In this document: positions 29,209 through 36,754 of the stretch, piece after piece
How positions within the stretch are numbered: the stretch's first letter is position 1
How the letters are laid out: each line of letters opens with the position of its first letter
Assembly: GCA_026225395.1 (NCBI GenBank)
Contig: JAMFSR010000001.1
Location: forward strand, 62,001-126,000
Length of the DNA stretch: 64,000 bases
Source of the DNA: Granulicella sapmiensis
Lineage (GTDB): Bacteria; Acidobacteriota; Terriglobia; Terriglobales; Acidobacteriaceae
Reading direction: 5' to 3'
The notes under the pieces: generated by a model
Told to the model about the DNA's origin: nothing
Database searches by the model: none
The model's input: only the letters and a program-made list of their open reading frames with translations
Made by a program: the position numbers and the translations under genes

Positions 29209-29628
29209 TTACGCTTTGGCTTTCTTCTGCATGTAGTGCTGCACGCTCGACTGCCAGTCCAGCGAAGTTCCAGCGTAGGGTGAACCCTGTCGGCGGACGC
29301 TGCGATTGGCTCCAGCCGCCACCAAAGGCTCTGCGGACTTGGCCGCAACCTCTTTGGCCTCTTCTACATCCACCACCAGCGGAGCGTCCTTGGGACGGAA
29401 TGAGCGCGGCAAGTCGTTCTGGTTGAACTCGATTCCTTCGCCCGCCAGCCGCTTGGCTGTAATCGCCAGCGCGTCGCGCTTGAGCGTCAGTTTGCGGGTC
29501 GCAGCAGCACGGTCGGCTTCGGTCGGGAACGTCTCAAAGTTCAGAAGGTGAGCCAGCTTGCGGTCATACAAGTCGATCTCATCATGGACGGTCTTCAGGT
29601 AATACTTGTTTTCGACGATGTTTGCCAT
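29209..29628 (-). CDS. Conserved hypothetical protein
   Basis: This 139-residue soluble protein has a helical N-terminal half (YYLKTVHDEIDLYDRKLAHLL, RKLTLKRDALAITAKRL) and a proline-containing disordered C-terminal part ending SSVQHYMQKKAKA. The start at 29628 has GGAG 5 bases upstream; longer in-frame extensions have no support. No family was recognised. It lies downstream of the cold-shock gene but is separated from it by a terminator. Confidence 0.65.
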   Translation of the reverse strand: MANIVENKYYLKTVHDEIDLYDRKLAHLLNFETFPTEADRAAATRKLTLKRDALAITAKRLAGEGIEFNQNDLPRSFRPKDAPLVVDVEEAKEVAAKSAEPLVAAGANRSVRRQGSPYAGTSLDWQSSVQHYMQKKAKA

Positions 29629-29747
29629 GTCTGCTCCAACGAATCTTTGATTTTGATGATCTGAAAAAGGCGGTGCTCGAACGAGAAGCCGTAAGTAGTA
29701 CAAAGGCCAGCCTGGTAACCGTAAGGGGGTAACGCTCGCCGAGGTCA

Positions 29748-29787
29748 GCCTGAAAAGCAAAGGGGCGGCTCGTGACGAACCACCCCT
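29748..29787 (-). terminator. Terminator of the cold-shock gene
   Basis: On the minus strand a 12- to 13-bp stem with two G-U pairs (29761-29787) is followed by TTTGCTTTT, a standard intrinsic terminator. Confidence 0.75.
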
Positions 29788-29807
29788 AGCTTGTTGCTAA
29801 AAATCAG

Positions 29808-30008
29808 TTATACAACCTGAACGTTCTCTGCCTGCCAGCCCTTGGGGCCCTTGACGACATTGAACTGAACGCTCTGGCCTTCCTGAAGCGAACGGAAGCC
29901 GTTCGACTGGATGGCGGTGTGGTGCACAAACACGTCATCGCCATTAGCGCGGCTCAAAAAGCCGAAACCCTTGGCATCGTTAAACCATTTCACTGTTCCC
30001 TGTTCCAT
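29808..30008 (-). CDS. cspA: Cold-shock domain protein
   Basis: This 66-residue single OB-fold RNA chaperone starts [20 protein letters not shown], with RNP1 KGFGFL and RNP2 VFVHH, and ends [13 protein letters not shown]. The length is standard. AAGGA lies upstream. The preceding 30009-30190 gap may include a long 5' leader, as in many csp genes, but only a weak TACACT box near 30128 was noted there. It is monocistronic because of the terminator at 29748. Confidence 0.95.
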   Translation of the reverse strand: MEQGTVKWFNDAKGFGFLSRANGDDVFVHHTAIQSNGFRSLQEGQSVQFNVVKGPKGWQAENVQVV

Positions 30009-30283
30009 TTGTTGTTCCTTAGTAAATGCAATGTACCGCTGAACGCAATTCCGATTTGTTTGCGAGTAGAGCAGTACAGCCAGAACAAGCAAGTAGACCA
30101 GATCGAAGTTCCACGACCACTTTTAGTGTACCATCCCCAACCGGAAGCGGCATACGAATTCCTCGCAGGCCCGTCTAACCTCGTTCGGCCTTGTTTTCGA
30201 CACCCGAATCCCGCGCATTCTTGTGGCGATTCCCGCCAGTACCCGTTACACTCCCCTCATCCTTCTCCCCGGAGCGCACGCCC

Positions 30284-31522
30284 TTGGCACGTTTCACCGG
30301 TCTTCTCGGACTTATCGTTTTTCTCGGCATCGCCTATGGACTTTCCACCAACCGCCGCGCTATCCGCTGGAAAACAGTCGCCTGGGGCCTTGGCCTACAG
30401 ATAATTTTCGCCTTCGGCGTCATCAAGTGGGACGAAGGCCAGAGGATTCTCCAGTCCGTCTCGAGCGTTATCACTGGCCTGCTCGGTCACTCGGCCGACG
30501 GCTCCGGCCTGGTCTTCGGCTACCTTGGCATTCCGTCTAACCCGTTGAGCGTATTCGCTTTTGCCGTTCTGCCGACCATCATCTTCGTCTCCGCGTTCTT
30601 CGCCATCCTGTACCACATTGGGCTGATGCAGCAGATCATCAAGGTCGTCGCCTGGATCATGCAGTTCACCATGGGAACCTCCGGCGCCGAAAGCACCAAC
30701 GTCGCCGCCAGCATCTTCATGGGCCAGACCGAAGCCCCGCTGACCATTCGCCCGTTCCTCGCCGGCGCCACGCGCTCGGAGCTGATGACGATCATGACCT
30801 CCGGCATGGCGCACGTATCGGGTGGCATCATGGCGGCCTATATCCTCTTTGGTATCAATGCGAAGGACCTGCTTTCGGCCGTGATCATGACCGCCCCAGG
30901 CACCATCCTCGTCGACAAGATGCTCGTGCCTGAGACCGAGGTCCCCGCCACCATGGGCATCGTCACCATGCCGCCCAACGAGGAACACAAGAACGAGAAC
31001 TTCATCGGGGCTATTGCGCGCGGCACCATCGACGGCGGCCAGCTGGCGTTCAACGTCGCGATCATGCTGCTGGCCTTCGTTGCCCTTGTTGGCCTTTTCA
31101 ACGCCATCATGCTCAGCATCTCGAACTTCACTTGGGCACACGGCCACATTCCGTTCCCGCATTCGCTGAACAACGTCCTCGGCGTGATCGGCGCGCCAGT
31201 GGCGTGGCTGATCGGCATTCCGTGGCGCGAGGCCCGCGTGATCGGCAACCTGCTCGGAACCCGCACCATTATCAACGAGTTCCTGGCCTTCAACGAGCTC
31301 GGCAAGCTCAAAGCCACGCTCGACCCGCGGACCTTCTCGATCGCCACGTTCGCGCTCTGCGGTTTTGCCAATGTCGGCAGCATCGGCATGCAGATCGGCG
31401 GAATCGGCGCGCTGGTTCCCAACCGTCGCAACGACCTCGCCCAGCTCGGCTTGCGTGCCATGCTTGCCGGAACGATGGCGAATCTGATGTCCGCCAGCAT
31501 CGTGAGCATGTTGATCAAGTAA
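30284..31522 (+). CDS. nupC: Concentrative nucleoside transporter NupC
   Basis: This integral membrane symporter imports nucleosides with H+ or Na+. It has 412 residues, with an N-terminal TM (FTGLLGLIVFLGIAYGLS), the gating segments GQTEAPLTIRPFLAG and GGIMAAYILFGI, and NEFLAFNELGKL near the C-terminus, all typical of CNT proteins. The start is taken as TTG 30284 because GGAG lies 9 bases upstream and the protein then begins like its relatives; the open frame from 30191 adds a hydrophilic leader without support. With punA and udk nearby it suggests nucleoside salvage. Confidence 0.9.
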   Translation: MARFTGLLGLIVFLGIAYGLSTNRRAIRWKTVAWGLGLQIIFAFGVIKWDEGQRILQSVSSVITGLLGHSADGSGLVFGYLGIPSNPLSVFAFAVLPTIIFVSAFFAILYHIGLMQQIIKVVAWIMQFTMGTSGAESTNVAASIFMGQTEAPLTIRPFLAGATRSELMTIMTSGMAHVSGGIMAAYILFGINAKDLLSAVIMTAPGTILVDKMLVPETEVPATMGIVTMPPNEEHKNENFIGAIARGTIDGGQLAFNVAIMLLAFVALVGLFNAIMLSISNFTWAHGHIPFPHSLNNVLGVIGAPVAWLIGIPWREARVIGNLLGTRTIINEFLAFNELGKLKATLDPRTFSIATFALCGFANVGSIGMQIGGIGALVPNRRNDLAQLGLRAMLAGTMANLMSASIVSMLIK

Positions 31523-31526
31523 GGGA

Positions 31527-31564
31527 AGCGTTCGGCTCAGAACATTAGCTCTGAGCCGGACGCT
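31527..31564. terminator. Bidirectional terminator between nupC and the DUF5996 gene
   Basis: The 15-bp stem 31527-31541/31550-31564 (one G-U) with an 8-base loop contains the stop codon of the leftward gene. Confidence 0.75.
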
Positions 31565-32465
31565 CCAATGCCGCGCGGTCCCACTTCGCCAAATCAGCCG
31601 CCACGTCGTACGTGCTTTCGAGAAACTCCATCAACGCTGCGTCCGGATCGGCTTCTGCGAGCAGATCTTCATACTTCAGCAGAAACTCGCCCAACTCCGC
31701 GTTGTAGATCGCGGCAGCAGGACGAATCTTCGCCGCAGCTAACCCCTCTGGCGCGGGCGCCGCGTAGCAGTAGAAGGCCGCGTGGCCAAAGCCGCCGTTT
31801 CCAGGCCAGAAGCCGGCACTGATCACCTCATGCGAATAGGCCTCACGCATGATGCGATCCATCTCGGGCCGCTCCGGCGCTTTGCGACCGGAAAAGCGCG
31901 TTACCGCCAGGTCGAAGCTTCCCCAGAAAAAATGCACCGGGCTGATCTTCCCGATGAACCCCGCCGAGAACTTCTGAAACACCTGATCGGCACGCGTGAG
32001 CAAACGCCAGAAGCGGTGCGCCGCATCGGGGTCGTACGTGCAATGAGACGTATCGTCCGCAAACGCAATCGGTGTCTTCAGTTCCACCGGCACTGGCCAA
32101 ATTTCGACTTCGACTCCGATGGACTTCAGACTCTGCCGATACTCCGCGTAGAAATCCGCAACTGATTGGCTTCGCAGCGCGGTCGCATGCTCCGCCCCAT
32201 CGCTCAACCGAAACCGCAGCAGATGGCTGACGAAATCGAACTCCACCTCGAGCATCTCGTTACCATAGGGCATCGCCGCCGTGCATAACCCGCGTGCGCT
32301 CACATACAGCGGAACGTTCCACCAATGCGCCTGTAGCGGGCTCAGCTCCAGACGAGTCTTGCCGACAATCTGCGTCCACATATGCAGTGTGTCAGCTGTC
32401 TCACACCATTCTGACCATTTCAGTTCAGGCCACACGGCGCTTCCCCTTGTCTTCGCTGGCGCCAT
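31545..32465 (-). CDS. DUF5996 family protein
   Basis: This 306-residue protein shows the conserved N-terminal TLHMWTQIVGKTRLEL, the central VHFFWGSFDLAVTRFSGR and the C-terminal FYNAYAAP-like FYCYAAPAPEG blocks of DUF5996. The function is not known. GGGAGGG lies just upstream of the ATG. The gene follows the SDR gene by 15 bases and is likely cotranscribed with it. Confidence 0.85.
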   Translation of the reverse strand: MAPAKTRGSAVWPELKWSEWCETADTLHMWTQIVGKTRLELSPLQAHWWNVPLYVSARGLCTAAMPYGNEMLEVEFDFVSHLLRFRLSDGAEHATALRSQSVADFYAEYRQSLKSIGVEVEIWPVPVELKTPIAFADDTSHCTYDPDAAHRFWRLLTRADQVFQKFSAGFIGKISPVHFFWGSFDLAVTRFSGRKAPERPEMDRIMREAYSHEVISAGFWPGNGGFGHAAFYCYAAPAPEGLAAAKIRPAAAIYNAELGEFLLKYEDLLAEADPDAALMEFLESTYDVAADLAKWDRAALERPAQS

Positions 32466-32480
32466 GTGACCCTCCCCGGC

Positions 32481-33233
32481 TTAGTGTCCTGCCATCATAT
32501 CGTTGAACTTGTTCACGAACTCATGCTCCCTGGGTCCGGGATTGTTCCGGAGCATCCCAACCCGCTCCACCAGCACCTCATCCGCATCCGTGCCGAGTGC
32601 GGCGATCGTCTCCGCAATGAAGTCCTTCAGCGGCATTGCCCGCGGATCGACGGCCATTTGTGCACCCATCAGTTCGGTCTGCACGTATGGCGGAGCGATC
32701 TCCAACACCTTCACGCTCGTGCCCTTCAGCAGGAACCGCTGCGACAGCGCAAACGAATGCATCGCGGCCTTCGTCGCCGAGTACGTCGCTGTCAGCGCAA
32801 GTGGCACGAACGCCAGCCCCGAAGTGGTGTACGCCACATACGCCGTGGGCTGCTTCTTCAGGTGCTCGATCAGCGCCGACGTCATCCGGATCGGCCCAAG
32901 GATATTCGTCGTCACAGTCGACGCTACTGTGGCATCGTCGACGACGCCATCCACACCATCCGGCTTCATGATGCCCGCGTTGTTGATCAGCACGTTCAGC
33001 GTGGGATGCTCGGCCACCAGCTTCTTCGCAACGGCCTCGATACTCGCAGGATCCTCAATGTTGAGCTCGACGCACTCCATGCCGGGATTCGCCTTCGTTA
33101 CCTCTTCGAGCACGGTCTTGCGACGTCCAGAGATGATGACCTTATTTCCCAACCCGTGCAACGCCTCAGCGAGCCCACGCCCAATGCCCGAACCGCCGCC
33201 TGTAATGAAAATCGTGTTTCCCGTAAGCTTCAT
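32481..33233 (-). CDS. Short-chain dehydrogenase/reductase (DltE-like)
   Basis: This 250-residue NAD(P)-dependent oxidoreductase has the Rossmann motif ITGGGSGIGRGLAEAL, NNAG in VLINNAGIMKPDG, and YSATKAAMHSF with the catalytic Tyr and Lys. The start at 33233 has GGAG 6 bases upstream. It resembles the DltE-like subgroup often seen beside small regulators. The substrate is unknown. It is divergent from the toxin-antitoxin genes across a palindromic operator. Confidence 0.88.
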   Translation of the reverse strand: MKLTGNTIFITGGGSGIGRGLAEALHGLGNKVIISGRRKTVLEEVTKANPGMECVELNIEDPASIEAVAKKLVAEHPTLNVLINNAGIMKPDGVDGVVDDATVASTVTTNILGPIRMTSALIEHLKKQPTAYVAYTTSGLAFVPLALTATYSATKAAMHSFALSQRFLLKGTSVKVLEIAPPYVQTELMGAQMAVDPRAMPLKDFIAETIAALGTDADEVLVERVGMLRNNPGPREHEFVNKFNDMMAGH

Positions 33234-33304
33234 TTGGTTCTCCTGTTCGCTCCAAAAGATTAGTCTCAGCCTCCGAAAGATGCACGAATGATCGGAGAAT
33301 CCTT

Positions 33305-33325
33305 GGATGTCAATCTTTGACATCC
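33305..33325. promoter_or_regulatory. Perfect inverted repeat, candidate operator of the toxin-antitoxin operon
   Basis: GGATGTCAA-TCT-TTGACATCC has 9-base perfect arms. It overlaps the -35/spacer region before TATCCT (33331-33336), 32 bases from the antitoxin ATG. Ribbon-helix-helix antitoxins usually bind such sites to repress their own operon. It may also act on the divergent SDR gene. Confidence 0.6.
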
Positions 33326-33356
33326 GATGCTATCCTTTCTTCAGGAGGCCCAGCCC

Positions 33357-33611
33357 ATGAACGTCTCTCTTACCCCGGAGCTCGAAAAATTCGTCAATGA
33401 CACCGTCGCTACAGGCCGATACAACTCTGCCTCCGAGCTCGTTCGTGCGAGCCTGCGGAAACTTGAAGAAGAAGAACGATGGAAAGAGTATGCTAAGGCC
33501 AAAATCGCGAAGGGACTTGAAGATATCGCAGCTGGCCGTGTTGTCTCTCGCGAAGAGTTCATGGCCAACATGGAAGCGCGTATCGCCGCTCGAAAGCGGA
33601 AAGTTGCATGA
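33357..33611 (+). CDS. ParD-like ribbon-helix-helix antitoxin
   Basis: This 84-residue protein begins MNVSLTPELEKFVNDTVATG, the beta strand and first helix of a ParD RHH DNA-binding domain, followed by NSASELVRASLRKLEEEE. The C-terminal half is charged and should wrap the toxin. AGGAGG is 9 bases upstream. The stop overlaps the toxin start by 4 bases, the usual type II arrangement. Confidence 0.9.
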   Translation: MNVSLTPELEKFVNDTVATGRYNSASELVRASLRKLEEEERWKEYAKAKIAKGLEDIAAGRVVSREEFMANMEARIAARKRKVA

Positions 33612-33949
33612 AGTCGTACGAACTGTCGGAAGAAGCGCAACTGGATCTCTTCGATGCGTTTGATTTCATCGCAGACCGTAATCTGAATGCAGCCATTTCC
33701 TGGCATAAGACGATGCTGGATACGTTCCAGCATCTGGCGGTATGGCCTCATAGCGGCAGGCTGCGCAGCGACCTCGCTCCAGCATCCATCCGCTTCTGGA
33801 TCGCCGGCGAATACGTCATCCTTTATGAACCTGCCTCTGATCCCGTCAAAATCGTTGCCCTCTTCCACGGCGCACGCGATGTGGAACATATACTGGCCGC
33901 AAGATACAACCAGCTAATCTCCACGAACGAAGAAGATTCCGATGACTGA
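33608..33949 (+). CDS. ParE/RelE-family toxin
   Basis: This 113-residue protein of the ParE/RelE fold has the N-terminal LSEEAQLDLFDAFDFIADRN helix pair, the core WPHSGRLRSDLAPASIRFW and VKIVALFHGARDVEHIL. ParE toxins poison DNA gyrase, whereas RelE toxins cut mRNA. The sequence looks nearer to ParE, but the target is inferred. It overlaps the antitoxin by 4 bases and the downstream nucleoside phosphorylase by 8, so three genes are translationally linked. Confidence 0.88.
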   Translation: MKSYELSEEAQLDLFDAFDFIADRNLNAAISWHKTMLDTFQHLAVWPHSGRLRSDLAPASIRFWIAGEYVILYEPASDPVKIVALFHGARDVEHILAARYNQLISTNEEDSDD

Positions 33950-34811
33950 GTTCTCCGAACAATACCCCCGCGCCCTCACTGCCGCCGACGCCATCCGCGC
34001 CCTGCACCCTACCAAACCCACGCTCGGCATTATCCTCGGCTCCGGCCTCGGCAACTTTGCCGCGCACGTTGAAAACCCCACGACCATCTCCTACGCCGAC
34101 ATCCCCGGCTGGCCGCTCTCCACCGTCGCCGGCCATTCGGGCAAGCTCGTGCTCGGCACCATCGCCGACGTGCAGGTCGCCGTCATGCAGGGCCGCGTCC
34201 ACGCTTATGAAGGTTACGGGATGAACGAGGTAGTCTTCCCCACGCGCGCGCTCGCGCTGCTTGGCTGCACCGGCCTCATCGTCACCAACGCCGCCGGAGG
34301 CATCAATCGCAACTACGGCCAGGGGGGGCTGGTCTGCATCACCGACCACATCAACCTCACCGGCACCAATGCCGCGCTTGGCCCCAACGAACCCAAATTT
34401 GCGATCACACCCGAGGCCGGCCAGCGTTTTTTCGACATGTCCTCGGCCTACTCCTACCGGTTGCGCAAGATCGCCCGCGTCGAGGCAGCCGCGCAGGAGA
34501 TCCCGCTGCCCGAAGGCGTCTATCTCGCCGTGTTGGGCCCCAGCTATGAAACTCCTGCCGAAATCCGCGCCTTTCGGACGCTCGGCGCCGATCTCGTTGG
34601 CATGAGCACCGTGCACGAGGTCATTGTCGCGCGGCATATGGGACTTGAGGTGCTTGGCCTTTCGCTGGTGACCAACATGGCCGCCGGTGTGATGGACCAG
34701 CCCATCAACCACGAGGAGGTGATGGAGATGGGCAAGCGCGCCGAGGCTCAGTTCACGAGCCTCGTCAAAGCGTTGATCCCGCAGGTCGCTGCCGCCATCA
34801 CAACTTCGTAG
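33942..34811 (+). CDS. punA: Purine nucleoside phosphorylase (trimeric type)
   Basis: It phosphorolyses inosine/guanosine to base and ribose-1-phosphate. The 289 residues show GIILGSGLGNFA, VAGHSGKLVLG, MQGRVHAYEGY, TNAAGGINRNY and GMSTVHEVIVARHMG, all conserved in the trimeric (PNP/PunA) group. Its first 8 bases overlap the ParE-like toxin, so its expression is tied to the toxin-antitoxin transcript unless an internal promoter exists. It is followed by udk 13 bases later. Confidence 0.94.
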   Translation: MTEFSEQYPRALTAADAIRALHPTKPTLGIILGSGLGNFAAHVENPTTISYADIPGWPLSTVAGHSGKLVLGTIADVQVAVMQGRVHAYEGYGMNEVVFPTRALALLGCTGLIVTNAAGGINRNYGQGGLVCITDHINLTGTNAALGPNEPKFAITPEAGQRFFDMSSAYSYRLRKIARVEAAAQEIPLPEGVYLAVLGPSYETPAEIRAFRTLGADLVGMSTVHEVIVARHMGLEVLGLSLVTNMAAGVMDQPINHEEVMEMGKRAEAQFTSLVKALIPQVAAAITTS

Positions 34812-34824
34812 GTACACTATCTTC

Positions 34825-35469
34825 GTGCCCGCTGCCGAACAGCTAACCCTCCCCAGCAAGCCGATCCTCATCGGCATCGCCGGCTGTTCCGGCTCCGGCA
34901 AAACGACCCTTGCACAGGAGCTCGCCCGCCAGCTCGACGCCACGCTCTTTCCGCTCGACCTCTACTACCGCGACCTCTCGCAGTTTCCGCTTGACATGCG
35001 CGATAAGCGCAACTTCGACCATCCCGACTCGCTCGAGTCCGAACTCATCATCAAACACGTCCGCGATCTCGCCGCCGGCAAGACCATCCAGCGCCCTGTC
35101 TACGACTTCTCCACGCACTCCCGCGTTGCTGGCGCCTTCGAGCCCGTTAGTCCGACGAAGTTCATCCTCGTCGAAGGCATCCTCGCGTTGCATTACGCCG
35201 AGCTGCATCCGCTCTTCGATTTCTCCGTCTACGTCGACGCTCCGAATGAAATATGCCTCAAGCGGCGCATCTACCGCGACATGCGGGAACGCGGCCGCAC
35301 CAAGGAATCTGTCATCGCGCAGTTTGAAGCCACCGCCCGCCCCATGGCCGACCTCTACGTGGTCCCCTCGCAGCACCGCGCCAGCATGGTCGTTGCCGGT
35401 ACTGAGAACCTCGACTGGTCAATAGAACAGATCCTGCGGGAACTCAACACACGAAAGCTCCTCAGCTAA
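34825..35469 (+). CDS. udk: Uridine kinase
   Basis: It phosphorylates uridine and cytidine with ATP or GTP. The 214 residues have Walker A GIAGCSGSGKTTLAQEL, the DLYYRDLSQ segment, the FDHPDSLE nucleoside-binding block and the lid RRIYRDMRERGRT. The start is GTG at 34825. TACACT is 6 bases upstream and no SD is present, so there may be a separate leaderless transcript. The gene is followed by a strong terminator. Confidence 0.93.
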   Translation: MPAAEQLTLPSKPILIGIAGCSGSGKTTLAQELARQLDATLFPLDLYYRDLSQFPLDMRDKRNFDHPDSLESELIIKHVRDLAAGKTIQRPVYDFSTHSRVAGAFEPVSPTKFILVEGILALHYAELHPLFDFSVYVDAPNEICLKRRIYRDMRERGRTKESVIAQFEATARPMADLYVVPSQHRASMVVAGTENLDWSIEQILRELNTRKLLS

Positions 35470-35480
35470 AGCCCTCAAAC

Positions 35481-35513
35481 AAAGCGGCGAGACCGGAAAG
35501 GCCTCGCCGCTTT
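35481..35513 (+). terminator. Terminator after udk
   Basis: The stem AAAGCGGCGAG-A-CC / GG-CCTCGCCGCTTT (35481-35494 with 35500-35513) has one mismatch and ends in CTTT. It terminates the nucleoside-salvage transcript and, with its A/T ends, may act on both strands. Confidence 0.75.
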
Positions 35514-35548
35514 CTACTTCCTATTCCCTACTCGCTACTTCCTGCTTT
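35514..35548. repeat. Degenerate heptameric tandem repeat at the stop codon of the deoxyhypusine-synthase-like gene
   Basis: Units are ctacttc, ctattcc, ctactcg, ctacttc, ctgcttt. The array ends on the first base of the stop codon (35548-35550). Confidence 0.75.
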
Positions 35549-36612
35549 TAAGCGTTTACCGGCTCCAACAATACCTGCGAAAACTTCTTCTCTTTGCGAG
35601 CCTTGTACGCATCTTTATGGAAGGCATAGCCGGCGATCAGCGGGAACGCAATCGTCGCTTCGGCAAACACCATCTGCTCATAAGTCAGATCGACCTTGCC
35701 CCAGGAGCTTGCTTCCTTCAGCGTCGAACCAGAGAGAGCACCATCGCGCGAGTCAGCCACAGTAATCTGGATCGCATACTTGTGCATCGAAGCCTCAACG
35801 CCAAGAATGTCCGCCGCTACAACGATGTCCTGCGCAAAGTTCTTCGGCACGCCGCCGCCGATCATCAGCAGTCCGGTGGTTGGATTAGCGATCTTCAACT
35901 GCGTCAGCTCATAGAAGTCCTTCGCTGAGTCGATAGAAACCACAGCCTTGCCGCGGCGCGCATGTTGATGGGCGACAAGCCCAAAGCCAGCCGAGCAGTC
36001 CGAGAACGCCGGGCAGAAGATCGGCACGTTCTTCTCGTAGCAGGCGAGCACGATTGAGTCCGGATTGCCCTTCGCGGGGGTGCGGCCGTTGTCGCTGAGG
36101 TACTTGCCCATTTCGGCGATGAACTCACGCGAAGAGTAGGGCCGCGTCTCGAGCGAGTTGGTGATCTTCTCGGTCGTCTCGTCGCAGATGCGCAGCTCTT
36201 CTTCATCGATGAACGTGTCATAGATACGATCGATCATCAGCTCGCGGAGGTTCGCATCGCCTGCGCCGTACTTGTACTCATCACCCGCGATGTAGTGCTT
36301 GAAGCCGAGCGCTTCAAAGAAGTCCTGGTCGACGATGTTCGCGCCGGTCGAAACAATGGCATCGACCATGTTGTTGCGCACGAGGTCGACAATGACTTTC
36401 TGCAAGCCGGCCGAGATCAGCGATCCAGCCAAGCAGAGGATGACGCCGCAGTCGGTATCGCGCAGCATCATCTCGTAAATGTTCGCGGCACGAGCCAGGT
36501 CGCGCGAGCTATAGGCCATGGAGCTCATGGCATCGACCAGCGCGACAACATTGTGCTGCTTGATGTCAATGTGCTGGATAGGGGTTTTGAGGAGTTCTTT
36601 TTTCGTAGACAT
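35548..36612 (-). CDS. Deoxyhypusine-synthase-family protein (polyamine-modifying)
   Basis: This 354-residue protein follows the deoxyhypusine synthase fold: NAD-binding CLAGSLISAGLQKVIVDLV, TGANIVDQDFFEALG, PIFCPAFSDCSAGFGL and SSWGKV with the active-site lysine. Bacteria lack eIF5A, and bacterial homologues make homospermidine or related agmatine-derived polyamines, so such a reaction is the likely one, though the exact product is not known. Start choice (36612, MSTKKELL) follows the family, and a start at 36636 is possible; neither has a good SD. The preceding 36637-36754 has no recognised signal. Confidence 0.85.
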   Translation of the reverse strand: MSTKKELLKTPIQHIDIKQHNVVALVDAMSSMAYSSRDLARAANIYEMMLRDTDCGVILCLAGSLISAGLQKVIVDLVRNNMVDAIVSTGANIVDQDFFEALGFKHYIAGDEYKYGAGDANLRELMIDRIYDTFIDEEELRICDETTEKITNSLETRPYSSREFIAEMGKYLSDNGRTPAKGNPDSIVLACYEKNVPIFCPAFSDCSAGFGLVAHQHARRGKAVVSIDSAKDFYELTQLKIANPTTGLLMIGGGVPKNFAQDIVVAADILGVEASMHKYAIQITVADSRDGALSGSTLKEASSWGKVDLTYEQMVFAEATIAFPLIAGYAFHKDAYKARKEKKFSQVLLEPVNA

Positions 36613-36754
36613 ATCGTTTATAAGTTTATCGTGCATCGCCAGTCAGGACGCGGCAATTCTGTGAATTTCAGGTTCAAATCCACGCCCCGCAAGCCTTTAT
36701 TGTCCCGATCCAATAAAGTTGCAACAATCGGGTGACACCGGACTCAAATTTAGA

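Noticed and set aside
36660..36700. A tRNA T-arm-like stretch (GGTTCAAATCC) upstream of the deoxyhypusine-synthase-like gene
   Set aside because: Flanking bases do not form the T stem, and no matching acceptor, D or anticodon arms exist upstream.
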